Shown one piece after another: positions 1-8,478 of a DNA stretch of 64,000 nucleotides (the first letter of the stretch is position 1; every line of letters begins with the position of its first letter). The position numbers were made by a program, and so were the translations under genes. The stretch is from NCBI RefSeq assembly GCF_013179805.1, contig NZ_SRRZ01000017.1:16830-80829 (forward strand), in the 5' to 3' direction. This DNA comes from Microcoleus asticus IPMA8 (GTDB lineage: Bacteria > Cyanobacteriota > Cyanobacteriia > Cyanobacteriales > Microcoleaceae). Under the pieces are notes generated by a model that saw only the letters and a program-made list of their open reading frames with translations, did no database searches and was not told the origin of the DNA.

Positions 1-439
1 TGCCCGATCGCGCGCCCAGTCGATCGTACTTTTTCAGTCGCCCCCGGTCGATCGCAGTCACATTTAATATTTTCCCCAGCGAAGCCGGCGAGTTTTGTAG
101 AAATGTTGTCCGAATCGGGCAAATTTTCGCGTTCAGCCCGCCTTTATAAGTTTGCGATCGGCCTGCTTATTTATCAATAATCGGATGAAAACCCGCAAAT
201 CCGAGTGCGGAGAAGAAAAGTTGCGATCGGTCTTAACCAGATTTATTATTAATAACTTGACATTGTGAATATATCTTAGATAAGATTTTTAGATCGAGCC
301 AAATAAAAGAAGTGTTAAAATTTTCGGACAAATTTGCCGAGGTGATGGGCGTTGAGATTCTAACTAGGTAAAGGGTGCAATTAGATTTATTTATAAAACT
401 GTTATGACACTATTTTTTTTAGGTTCAAAATAATAGCCG
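1..439. other. Left-edge intergenic region
   Basis: No gene is recognised here. The + strand reading frame starting at base 1 is open for 59 codons up to a TAA at 178-180, so it could be the last part of a gene cut by the window edge. The translation matches no family I know, and the CGATCG-rich composition is also typical of intergenic DNA in these genomes. The stretch from 181 to 439 is AT-rich and would hold the promoter of the histidine kinase that follows. Confidence 0.4.
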
Positions 440-1510
440 ATGGAACCAACAGACTGGGAAAACAGAATCAAAGAGCTGGAAAAGGAAAATCGAATCCTGC
501 GGGAAAAACTCGAAACTTCGGAAACCGAACGCAGCCAATTAGAAACCATTAATCAAAAAAAAGAATCTTTGCTAAAAATAGTCACTGAGGAATTTAGAGA
601 TTCCGAAAATATTTTAAAAGCAAAAATGTCTACACTACAAAAAGCTCTGGAAAACCAGCAAACAATGCAGATCAAATTGATCGAAGCCGAAAAAATGTCT
701 GCCTTGGGAGTTTTGGTAGCTGGTATCGCCCACGAAATAAACAATCCCGTCAACTTCATTTACGGCAATATTACCTATGTCAATGACTACGCTGGCGACA
801 TTTTAAAATTGCTCGCAATGTACCAGGATCGGTATCCTGAAACAGATGCAGAGATTGAAGATTTTCTTGAAGAAATTGACCTCAACTTTCTGCGCGAAGA
901 TTTGTTAAAAACTCTTTCGTCAATGAAAGTTGGCTCCGAGCGCATCCGCGAAATTGTGCTGACTTTACGCAACTTTGCGCGGGTAGATGAAGCTGAAAAG
1001 AAACCAGTTAACATTCACGAAGGAATTGACAGCACCTTGTTAATTTTGCAGCACTTAACTAAAGAGAACCCAGGGAACCCAGCTATAAAAATTGTTAAAA
1101 ACTATGGAGATTTACCGAAAATAGAATGTTATCCGGGGCAATTAAATCAGGTATTTATGAATATCATTAATAATGCTGTTGATGCCCTGCGGGAGCGAGA
1201 CAAAAAGCGTTCCCTAGGCGAGATAAAAGCCAAGCCAAGCCATATTGTAATTACTACTTCTCTTGTTTCCGAAAAATGGGCTAAAATTAGCATCAAAGAT
1301 AATGGTTTGGGAATGAATGAAGCTGTAAGAATGAAAATTTTTGATCCGTTTTTTACCACCAAACCAGTCGGTCAAGGGACGGGTTTGGGACTGTCAATTA
1401 GCTATCAAATTGTTGTAGATAAACACGGTGGGAGGTTGGAGTGCATATCCGCAATTGGAGAAGGGACTGAATTGGCGATCGAAATTCCGATCGCCAATTC
1501 CCGCAGCTAA
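440..1510 (+). CDS. Soluble sensor histidine kinase
   Basis: A 356-residue cytoplasmic histidine kinase with no membrane segment and no recognisable PAS or GAF sensor domain. Residues 5-75 form a strongly charged coiled coil. The H-box reads GIAHEINNP with the phospho-acceptor at His98. It is followed by a helical linker (about 110-215) and an HATPase_c domain with the N-box around MNIINNAVDAL, G1 box DNGLGM and G2 box GQGTGLGLS. The family autophosphorylates and passes phosphate to a response regulator, but none is encoded next to it, so it is an orphan kinase. Its catalytic half is closely similar to those of the kinases at 8479-10422 and 30055-35397. The ATG at 440 has no strong ribosome binding site. 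Input signal and partner are unknown. Confidence 0.88.
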   Translation: MEPTDWENRIKELEKENRILREKLETSETERSQLETINQKKESLLKIVTEEFRDSENILKAKMSTLQKALENQQTMQIKLIEAEKMSALGVLVAGIAHEINNPVNFIYGNITYVNDYAGDILKLLAMYQDRYPETDAEIEDFLEEIDLNFLREDLLKTLSSMKVGSERIREIVLTLRNFARVDEAEKKPVNIHEGIDSTLLILQHLTKENPGNPAIKIVKNYGDLPKIECYPGQLNQVFMNIINNAVDALRERDKKRSLGEIKAKPSHIVITTSLVSEKWAKISIKDNGLGMNEAVRMKIFDPFFTTKPVGQGTGLGLSISYQIVVDKHGGRLECISAIGEGTELAIEIPIANSRS

Positions 1511-1589
1511 GATCGATCGATCGAGCTAAACTGAGGGATAATGAAAACTCCCTTTGACCGCGGCTCCTCCTAGTTTGATGTGCAACCCT

Positions 1590-4151
1590 ATGTCTACTGT
1601 CACTTTTGGTTTGTCAACCCCTGTAGCGGCAGAGCCCGGGGCATCCTACGGCAGCAGCGAACCGCCACAGCGCCCCACCGTGCAAGCAGAGTGGATCGAG
1701 GTATTGGTGGACTCTCCTTTCAGGGTTGCGGGGGACTCCCCAGGGGAGGAAAACAAGTTATTTACCTATGGTTTACCTGCGGAACTTACCGTGCAACCAG
1801 GGGATATTTTGAGTGTACCCTTTGGCAGTCAACAGGTAGGGGCGATCGCGATTCGGTTCATTTCTCAACTGCCGCCAGACTTAGATCCCACAAGGGTTAA
1901 AGATGTCGAAGATGTTGTCAGTACGGGATTTTTCCCACCGACTTACTGGGAATTGCTCGATCGCACTGCCACCTATTATTGCACACCATTAATTCAAGTA
2001 ATTAGAGCCTCGCTGCCGCCCGGTTTGTTAAGCCGTTCCGTGCGCCGAATTCGCTTAATTAAGGATGCTATTTCTCCGAATGCCGAAACATTTCTCAATC
2101 CCGCCGCTAGTCAAATTTTACAATTGCTGCAAGCTCAAAAAAACGGCGATTACACTTGGCAATACCTCCAGCGCCAAGTTAAGGGAAGTTATCGGGGATT
2201 GAAAGATTTATTGAAACGCGGTTGGGTAGAAAGTTATTTAGAACCTCCCAATCCTCCCAAACCACAACTCAAACCGGCAGTGACATTAATTGCTAGTGCA
2301 TTTGTCACAGATTTAACTAAGCGGCAACAAGAAGTATTGGAAGTTTTGCGGCGCGGCGGCGGTGAAATGTGGATGAACGATTTGCTGAGAATTTGCAGCG
2401 CAAGTTCTTCTGTTGTCAAAAATTTAGAACAAAAAGGTAGCGTTGTAATTGACCAAAGGGAAGTGCTCAGAGGCGATCGCGGAATTTCTCAATTGCCCGA
2501 TGCACCCAAAACTTTAACTCATTTTCAAGCTGAAGCTTTAGCGTTTATTAACTCTTTTTCGGGATTCCGCCAAGTGCTGCTGCACGGTGTTACAGGTTCC
2601 GGGAAAACCGAAGTGTATTTGCAGGCGATCGCCCCAATCTTAGCCAGCGGCAAATCCGCCCTGGTACTCGTTCCCGAAATCGGTTTGACACCGCAACTTA
2701 CAGACAGATTCCGCGCCCGTTTTGGCGAGCAAATTTGCGTGTACCACAGTGCCCTATCCGACGGCGAACGTTACGATACATGGCGTCAGATGCTGACTGG
2801 AACCCCGCAAATTGTCATCGGCACGCGATCGGCCATTTTCGCGCCATTACCTCACCTCGGCTTAATTATCCTCGATGAAGAACACGACAGCAGCTTCAAA
2901 CAAGACCAACCAGCCCCCTGCTACCACGCCCGCACCGTTGCCAAATGGCGCGCCGAATTAGAAAATTGTCCTTTAATTTTAGGTTCCGCAACCCCAGCTT
3001 TAGAGACTTTGGTGGGGACGCGAAGAGATTATTACTCGTTACCAAATATCCATTATTTATCCTTGCCCGAGCGCATTTATTCCCGCCCCATGCCGCCTGT
3101 GGAAATAGTCGATATGCGCCAAGAATTGCGGCAAGGAAACCGCTCAATTTTTAGTGCTTCCCTGCAAAACGCGCTGGAACAATTGCAAGCAAGACAACAG
3201 CAAGGTATCCTGTTTATTCACAGAAGAGGACACAGTACCTTTGTGTCTTGTCGGAGTTGCGGCTATGTGATGGAATGCCAGAACTGCGATGTTTCTCTGT
3301 CTTATCACCACGTCGGCGAAGGAACCGCAGAAATATTGCGCTGTCACTACTGCAACCACACGGAACGACACCCCCAAAACTGCCCAGAATGCAGTTCTCC
3401 TTACTTCAAAAACTTTGGTAGCGGCACTCAGCGAGTCGAACAGGAATTAACGAGATTGTTTCCAGAATTGCGGGCAATTCGGTTTGACAGCGATACGACT
3501 AGAAATAAGGGCGACCACCGCAGATTGTTAACGCAATTTGCTAACGGGGAAGCTGACATTTTGTTGGGTACGCAAATGCTGACGAAAGGGTTAGATTTAG
3601 CTGGAGTCACATTGGTGGGAGTTGTGTCTGCTGATGGGTTGTTGAACTTATCAGATTATCGGGCAAGCGAACGAGCTTTTCAAACATTAACTCAAGTCGC
3701 GGGACGTGCGGGCAGAGGCGACGATCCGGGGCGGGTAATTATTCAAACTTACACTCCCGAACACCGGGTTATTGAAGCAGTTAGGCGGCACGAATATGCG
3801 GGTTTTGTGGAAACAGAATTAGCAGAAAGAGCGGCGCTGAATTATCCACCTTCGGGGCGGCTGGTTTTGTTGCGGTTGAGCAGTGTAGATGCGGCGGAAG
3901 TTGCGGTGACGGCGGTACAATTGGCGTCTGTTTGTCAGGAGTATATTGAGCGATTGTCTGTACCGGGGTGTGAGTTGTTGGGGCCTGCACCTGCGGCGAT
4001 TATGCGGGTGGCAAATCGTTATCGGTGGCAGATTTTGCTGAAGTTGCCTTTGGATGAGTCGGTGGATTTGTCGGATTTGATCGGATTGCGCGATCGCACG
4101 CCGCGTTCTGTTAGTTTAACTATTGATGTCGATCCGTTGAATTTTGGTTGA
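1590..4151 (+). CDS. priA: Primosomal replication restart helicase PriA
   Basis: Superfamily 2 3'-5' DNA helicase that recognises abandoned forks and reloads the replicative helicase. It has an N-terminal DNA-binding region, Walker A motif GVTGSGKTE, the DEEH-box (LDEEHDSSFKQ), and a zinc-binding module with CRSC, CQNC, CHYC and CPEC pairs inserted between the helicase lobes. The C-terminal helicase lobe contains QVAGRAGRGDDPG. The open frame reaches back to a TTG at 1554, but ATG codons at 1578 and 1590 are more likely. I chose 1590 (MSTVTFG), which gives 853 residues, close to the size of cyanobacterial PriA. All key motifs are intact. It is followed directly by the RAYT-associated repeats, and the neighbouring genes are functionally unrelated. 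Confidence 0.95.
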   Translation: MSTVTFGLSTPVAAEPGASYGSSEPPQRPTVQAEWIEVLVDSPFRVAGDSPGEENKLFTYGLPAELTVQPGDILSVPFGSQQVGAIAIRFISQLPPDLDPTRVKDVEDVVSTGFFPPTYWELLDRTATYYCTPLIQVIRASLPPGLLSRSVRRIRLIKDAISPNAETFLNPAASQILQLLQAQKNGDYTWQYLQRQVKGSYRGLKDLLKRGWVESYLEPPNPPKPQLKPAVTLIASAFVTDLTKRQQEVLEVLRRGGGEMWMNDLLRICSASSSVVKNLEQKGSVVIDQREVLRGDRGISQLPDAPKTLTHFQAEALAFINSFSGFRQVLLHGVTGSGKTEVYLQAIAPILASGKSALVLVPEIGLTPQLTDRFRARFGEQICVYHSALSDGERYDTWRQMLTGTPQIVIGTRSAIFAPLPHLGLIILDEEHDSSFKQDQPAPCYHARTVAKWRAELENCPLILGSATPALETLVGTRRDYYSLPNIHYLSLPERIYSRPMPPVEIVDMRQELRQGNRSIFSASLQNALEQLQARQQQGILFIHRRGHSTFVSCRSCGYVMECQNCDVSLSYHHVGEGTAEILRCHYCNHTERHPQNCPECSSPYFKNFGSGTQRVEQELTRLFPELRAIRFDSDTTRNKGDHRRLLTQFANGEADILLGTQMLTKGLDLAGVTLVGVVSADGLLNLSDYRASERAFQTLTQVAGRAGRGDDPGRVIIQTYTPEHRVIEAVRRHEYAGFVETELAERAALNYPPSGRLVLLRLSSVDAAEVAVTAVQLASVCQEYIERLSVPGCELLGPAPAAIMRVANRYRWQILLKLPLDESVDLSDLIGLRDRTPRSVSLTIDVDPLNFG

Positions 4152-4164
4152 GGGTTATTGGTTG

Positions 4165-4311
4165 GGTGGGGGCGGGTTTATATAGATGGTTTGTCAGCAT
4201 CAAATATTGTTGGTAAAACCCGCCCCTACAGGCTATCCTCGGGGCGGGTTTCACCAACTATCTATGCCTGAAACCAACAATATAATAAACCCGCCGCCGC
4301 CCAACGAACAA
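4165..4311. repeat. REP-like palindromic repeats, left of RAYT
   Basis: Two consecutive imperfect palindromic units of about 65-70 bp, at 4165-4229 and 4240-4311. Each is bounded by a G-rich arm (GGGGCGGGTTT) and its complement (AAACCCGCC). The interiors share ATAGATGGTTT / ACCAACTATCTAT type segments. Near-identical copies lie at 4961-5025 and 5080-5228, so the transposase gene sits between members of one repeat family, as REP/BIME elements do around RAYT genes. Confidence 0.85.
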
Positions 4312-4332
4312 CTGTTTTATGGGGACAAAATT

Positions 4333-4941
4333 ATGAAATACGATCCTAACAAACACCACCGCCGCTCAATTCGCCTGCCAGGATATGATTATAGGACTCC
4401 CGGCTCGTATTTTATCACTATTTGCAGTTGGCAGCGCGAATGTCTATTCGGGGAAGTTATTAATGATAAAATGCAATTGAGTCCCTATGGTAAAACTGTT
4501 TTATTCAATTGGAGCCTTCTTCCCAAACGTTACAAAAACGTAGCATTAGACGATTTTATTGTGATGCCAAATCACGTTCATGGAATTATTGTTTTGAAAG
4601 GCAGCCCAGAAATAAATTATACAGAATCCGATAAATTTGGGCACAGAAAATCAACAATCCATCCTTTGTCGGAAATTGTGCGGGGTTTAAAAACATCTTC
4701 GGCGCGGCGAATTAACCAAATGCGATATTTGAGAGGCATATCGGTGTGGCAGCGGGGTTATTACGAACATATCATCCGCAATGAAGAATCATTAGTTGCC
4801 ATTCGTGAATATATTGTTAATAATCCTGTGTTGTGGGGAAAAGATGAATTGTATCCTCATAATTCAGTCAAAATTAATGAATCTAGTCGGCTGGCGATCG
4901 AATGGAAGGGCAAATCTTATATACAGTCGATCGTCGTGTAA
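4333..4941 (+). CDS. REP-associated tyrosine transposase (RAYT, Y1/HUH family)
   Basis: A 202-residue single-strand DNA transposase of the IS200/IS605-related Y1 family. It has the N-terminal signature PGYDYRTPGSYFITICSWQR, the metal-binding HUH motif MPNHVHG, and the late helix IREYIVNNPVLW carrying the expected catalytic tyrosine. RAYT proteins cut and join palindromic REP sequences and are thought to spread them, while usually not moving as classical insertion sequences. Here palindromic repeats flank the gene on both sides (4165-4311, 4961-5025, 5080-5228). The frame is open from 4186, but the segment before 4333 is translated repeat DNA, so the ATG at 4333 (MKYDPNKHHRR) is taken. The gene appears intact and is probably functional. 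Confidence 0.88.
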   Translation: MKYDPNKHHRRSIRLPGYDYRTPGSYFITICSWQRECLFGEVINDKMQLSPYGKTVLFNWSLLPKRYKNVALDDFIVMPNHVHGIIVLKGSPEINYTESDKFGHRKSTIHPLSEIVRGLKTSSARRINQMRYLRGISVWQRGYYEHIIRNEESLVAIREYIVNNPVLWGKDELYPHNSVKINESSRLAIEWKGKSYIQSIVV

Positions 4942-4960
4942 TATTATGTCGATCGATTTG

Positions 4961-5228
4961 TAGGGGCGGGTTTCACCAACCATCTATGCCTAAAAAAAAC
5001 AATATAATAAACCCGCCCCGCCCAACGGTAAATCCGAATCTACATTTTTTTTATGCGATCGAACATCAGGTTAATCTGGGTTATTGGTTGGGTGGGGGCG
5101 GGTTTATATAGATGGTTTGTGAGCATCAAATATTGTTGGTAAAACCCGCCCCTACAGCCCATCGTAGGGGCGGGTTTCACCAACCATTTAGGTGAGAAAC
5201 CAACAATCTAATAAACCCGCCCCTACCC
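4961..5228. repeat. REP-like palindromic repeats, right of RAYT
   Basis: One unit at 4961-5025 resembles the second left unit. A two-unit block at 5080-5228 is nearly identical to the left block at 4158-4311, including the lead-in GTTATTGGTTGGGTGGGGGC. The last unit ends only about 5 bp from the gltD stop codon, so the array also occupies the gltD downstream region and could act as its transcript end. Short open frames across this stretch are translated repeat and not genes. Confidence 0.82.
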
Positions 5229-5233
5229 AAGGA

Positions 5234-6718
5234 CTAAGGCAAATCAGTGCTCCCCATCAGATAAAGGTCGCACTCCCGGGCCACGCCCCGCCCTTCATTA
5301 ATCGCCCAAACCACCAAACTTTGTCCCCGGCGACAGTCACCAGCCGCGAAAACTCCGGGAATGCTGGTTGTATATTTTTCGTGCTCGGCTTTCACGTTGC
5401 TGCGGGCGTCGCGTTCCAATCCCAGGGCATCCAGCAGCGGTTGTTCGGGGCCGAGGAAGCCCATCGCTAGCAACACAAGCTGTGCCGGCAACACTTTTTC
5501 GGTGCCCGGGATGTGGTTCGGAATGAACTGCCCTTTCTCGTTTTTCGCCCACTCCACCTCAACGGTGTGCACAGCTTTGACATTGCCGTTTTCGTCGCCC
5601 TCGAACTTTGTCGCCGTGGTGAGATAGCCGCGGGGGTCGTCGCCGAATTTGGCTGCTGCTTCTTCTTGGCCGTAGTCGAGACGGTAGACTTTCGGCCATT
5701 CGGGCCAGGGATTGTTGGCCGCCCGTTCCGAGGGCGGTTTGGGCAGGATTTCTAGCTGTACCAGGCTTTTGCAGCCGTGGCGGATGGAGGTGCCCACGCA
5801 GTCGGTGCCGGTGTCGCCGCCGCCGATGATCGCGATATCTTTGCCTTCGGCGGAAATGAAGTTCTCGTTGGTGCTCTTGTCTAAAACTGCTTTGGTGTTG
5901 GCTGTCAGGAAGTCCATTGCGAAGTGGATGCCTTTTAATTCCCGGCCGGGGATGCCCAAGTCGCGGGGTTTGGTGGCGCCGGTACAGAGGACAACGGAGT
6001 CGTATTCTTTTAGCAGTTGTTCTGCTGGTAAGTCTTTGCCGACTTCGGTGTTGCAGATGAATGTCACGCCTTCGTCTTCGAGGACTTTCAGGCGGCGCAT
6101 TACGACTTGTTCTTTGTCTAGCTTCATGTTGGGGATGCCATACATTAGCAGGCCGCCTGGTCGATCGGCTCTTTCGTATACAGTTACCCAATGACCGGCT
6201 TTGTTGAGTTGCGCGGCGGCGGACAAACCGGCGGGCCCGGAACCGATGACGGCGATTTTTTTGCCGGTGCGTTTGGCTGGCGGTTCGGCAGTAATCCAGC
6301 CTTCATCCCAGCCTTTATCGATAATCGAGGCTTCGATGTTTTTAATCGTGACAGGCGGGTTGTTGATGCCGAGCACGCAAGCGCCTTCGCAGGGTGCGGG
6401 ACAGACGCGGCCGGTGAATTCAGGGAAGTTGTTGGTTTTGTGGAGTCTGTCTAGGGCTTCTTTCCACAGTCCGCGATATACTAGGTCGTTCCATTCGGGA
6501 ATCAGGTTGTTGATCGGGCAGCCGCTGGCCATGCCGCTAATCAGGTTTCCGGTGTGGCAAAACGGAATGCCGCAATCCATGCAGCGCGCGCCTTGGGTGC
6601 GGAGTTTGTCCTCATCCATCGGCAGGTGAAATTCGTCCCAGTTGTGGACTCTCTCGACTGGTGAGAGTTCGGAGGGCAATTCGCGCAAGAATTCGATAAA
6701 GCCTGTTGGTTTTCCCAT
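5234..6718 (-). CDS. gltD: Glutamate synthase small (beta) subunit
   Basis: A 494-residue NAD(P)H-dependent FAD/Fe-S oxidoreductase subunit that passes electrons from NAD(P)H to the large GltB subunit for conversion of glutamine plus 2-oxoglutarate to two glutamates. Near the N-terminus are the Cys-rich segments CMDCGIPFCH, GCPINNLIPEW and CPAPCEGAC, which bind 4Fe-4S clusters. The FAD Rossmann motif is IGSGPAGLSAAAQL (about residue 155) and the NAD(P) motif is IGGGDTGTDCVG (about 298). Length and motifs match GltD. The large subunit gene gltB is not in this window, so the two are not in one operon here. The ATG at 6718 (MGKPTGFIEF) matches the normal family start. Confidence 0.95.
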   Translation of the reverse strand: MGKPTGFIEFLRELPSELSPVERVHNWDEFHLPMDEDKLRTQGARCMDCGIPFCHTGNLISGMASGCPINNLIPEWNDLVYRGLWKEALDRLHKTNNFPEFTGRVCPAPCEGACVLGINNPPVTIKNIEASIIDKGWDEGWITAEPPAKRTGKKIAVIGSGPAGLSAAAQLNKAGHWVTVYERADRPGGLLMYGIPNMKLDKEQVVMRRLKVLEDEGVTFICNTEVGKDLPAEQLLKEYDSVVLCTGATKPRDLGIPGRELKGIHFAMDFLTANTKAVLDKSTNENFISAEGKDIAIIGGGDTGTDCVGTSIRHGCKSLVQLEILPKPPSERAANNPWPEWPKVYRLDYGQEEAAAKFGDDPRGYLTTATKFEGDENGNVKAVHTVEVEWAKNEKGQFIPNHIPGTEKVLPAQLVLLAMGFLGPEQPLLDALGLERDARSNVKAEHEKYTTSIPGVFAAGDCRRGQSLVVWAINEGRGVARECDLYLMGSTDLP

Positions 6719-7231
6719 AGTGGTGTTCTGGTTAGAATTTACTATTCTGTCAGTTTCTCAAAGGTGAAGCTGGCTGGCTTCTGAATTAACTATTGTGATC
6801 TAAATTGTGTGCGATCGCACCTCAGATTGAGCAATTCCTACGTGAAATCTTCAATATTGCCGGGACTGGCGAATTTTCGGGAGTCTGGGAATCGTCAGGC
6901 CAGCAGACTACCGCAAAACAGCCATTGCTGCTAAGCTGTTGGGCATTTAACCTGCATACTGCGGGCGAGGACATTTAATTTTTCCCGAATAGACTGACGA
7001 TCGCATTTATCGCATTTACCGCTACAGCCACATCTGGAAACGCTCGCGGGTTAACTCTTCCGGCCCGCCAGCCTCAACTTTGAAGCGCAGTCCCCATCAG
7101 GAGGGCCTCGAAATAAAATACAAAAAGTTACAGACCTTGCAGAATATTATTTATTTTCAGGATATACTACTGTAAATCTGTCAGATAAGTGGAGTTTGCT
7201 TTTTTAACTCCTCAAATAAGTAAATAGACTC
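6719..7231. other. Intergenic region between gltD and cysA
   Basis: A 513-bp region between divergently transcribed genes. No coding frame or RNA gene is recognised. A small hairpin with arms GGAGTT and AACTCC spans about 7191-7212, just upstream of cysA in its probable leader. The stretch presumably holds both promoters, but I cannot assign them with confidence. Confidence 0.45.
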
Positions 7232-8263
7232 ATGAGCATTACAATTCAGAACGTATCAAAACACTTCGGCTCCTTCCACGCAATTGACAACGTGAATTTG
7301 GAAATTAAAAGGGGCTCTTTAGTGGCGCTGTTGGGGCCTTCCGGTTCCGGGAAATCGACTCTGCTGAGGATGATCGCGGGGCTAGAACCGCCGGACAGCG
7401 GTCAGATTTACCTGACGGGTGAAAATGCTACTCATCAGTCGGTGCAGGAACGCCATATCGGTTTTGTGTTTCAGCACTACGCTTTATTCAAACACATGAG
7501 TATTCGGAAAAATATTGCTTTTGCGATGGAAATTCGCAAAGTTCCTAAAGGCTCGATTAGCAGGCGGGTTGAGGAACTTTTGAATTTAGTGCAGTTGACA
7601 GGTTTGGGCGATCGCTATCCTTCGCAACTTTCCGGGGGCCAGCGGCAGCGGGTGGCTTTGGCGAGAGCTCTAGCAGTTCAACCCAAAGTGCTGCTGCTAG
7701 ACGAACCTTTTGGAGCATTAGATGCTAAAGTCCGCAAAGAATTGCGATCGTGGCTGCACAACCTTCACAAAGAAGTTAACATCACTACAGTTTTTGTGAC
7801 TCACGACCAAGAAGAAGCTATGGAAGTAGCCGATGAAATTGTGGTGATGAACAAAGGTAAAGTCGAACAAGTTGGCACTCCTGCTGAAATTTATGACAAA
7901 CCGGCATCAGCTTTTGTGATGAGTTTTATTGGGCCGGTCAATGTGCTGCCGAATGCTGCGGGTTTGTTCGCCAGCAACGGTACAACGGCTCACAATAATG
8001 GAGCCGCCCATTCTGATTTAGTGTTTTTGCGCCCCCACGATGTGGAAATTAAAACTAGGCCGGAGTCTGGTTTTGCATTAGCAACAGTCAGCCGCATTAT
8101 TCATTTAGGGCGGGAAATACAAACCGAGTTACTGTTAGAATCGCAGCAGGTAGTAACAGCTTACGTGAGTCGCGAGCGCTTCGATTCTCTAAATTTAACG
8201 CGAGATCAGCAGGTTTACGTCAAGCCCAAACACGCCATGACTTTTCCTGCTTATTCAATTTAA
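7232..8263 (+). CDS. cysA: Sulfate/thiosulfate ABC transporter ATP-binding protein
   Basis: A 343-residue ABC ATPase of the CysA type that energises sulfate/thiosulfate import across the inner membrane. Motifs are Walker A GPSGSGKST, signature LSGGQRQRVALARAL, Walker B VLLLDEPFGALDA and the H-loop TVFVTHDQEEAM. The C-terminal third is a regulatory TOBE-like domain. The opening IQNVSKHFGSFHAIDNV is typical of CysA. The permease (cysT, cysW) and binding-protein genes are not adjacent, so the ATPase is separated from its partners or serves a transporter encoded elsewhere. Assignment as CysA rather than another anion ATPase is supported by cysE, cysK and an anion exporter in the next 8 kb. The ATG at 7232 is the only sensible start. 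Confidence 0.88.
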   Translation: MSITIQNVSKHFGSFHAIDNVNLEIKRGSLVALLGPSGSGKSTLLRMIAGLEPPDSGQIYLTGENATHQSVQERHIGFVFQHYALFKHMSIRKNIAFAMEIRKVPKGSISRRVEELLNLVQLTGLGDRYPSQLSGGQRQRVALARALAVQPKVLLLDEPFGALDAKVRKELRSWLHNLHKEVNITTVFVTHDQEEAMEVADEIVVMNKGKVEQVGTPAEIYDKPASAFVMSFIGPVNVLPNAAGLFASNGTTAHNNGAAHSDLVFLRPHDVEIKTRPESGFALATVSRIIHLGREIQTELLLESQQVVTAYVSRERFDSLNLTRDQQVYVKPKHAMTFPAYSI

Positions 8264-8328
8264 ATCAGCGGCTGCATCTTACTCAAAATACTATCGGGGA
8301 GCTTTTACAAAACACTGCTCCCACATCG

Positions 8329-8415
8329 TTACCAGGCACGTGCCTGGTAATGCTGTCTCGTGGCTCTAAATCGGAGGCAGAGCCTCCTGAAATTCATTCC
8401 CAGGCAGAGCCTGGG
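8329..8415. repeat. Cluster of three short palindromes
   Basis: Three perfect palindromic hairpins follow one another: a 22-bp palindrome at 8329-8350 with half-site TTACCAGGCAC, GGAGGC-aga-GCCTCC around 8373-8387, and CCCAGGC-aga-GCCTGGG at 8399-8415. This is a dispersed non-coding repeat type, and a related palindrome with arms TACCAGGC and GCCTGGTA lies at 54715-54733. The cluster sits between cysA and the CHASE kinase and could fold in the mRNA as a terminator or stabiliser. Confidence 0.75.
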
Positions 8416-8478
8416 AAGGGGAAAAAGCTTCCTCCTGAAATTTTGAGTGGGAACCATAAAAAAAGGTCAGCGAAGAAT

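Noticed and set aside
4902..5111. 70-codon frame right of the RAYT gene
   Set aside because: It is translated REP-like repeat DNA.
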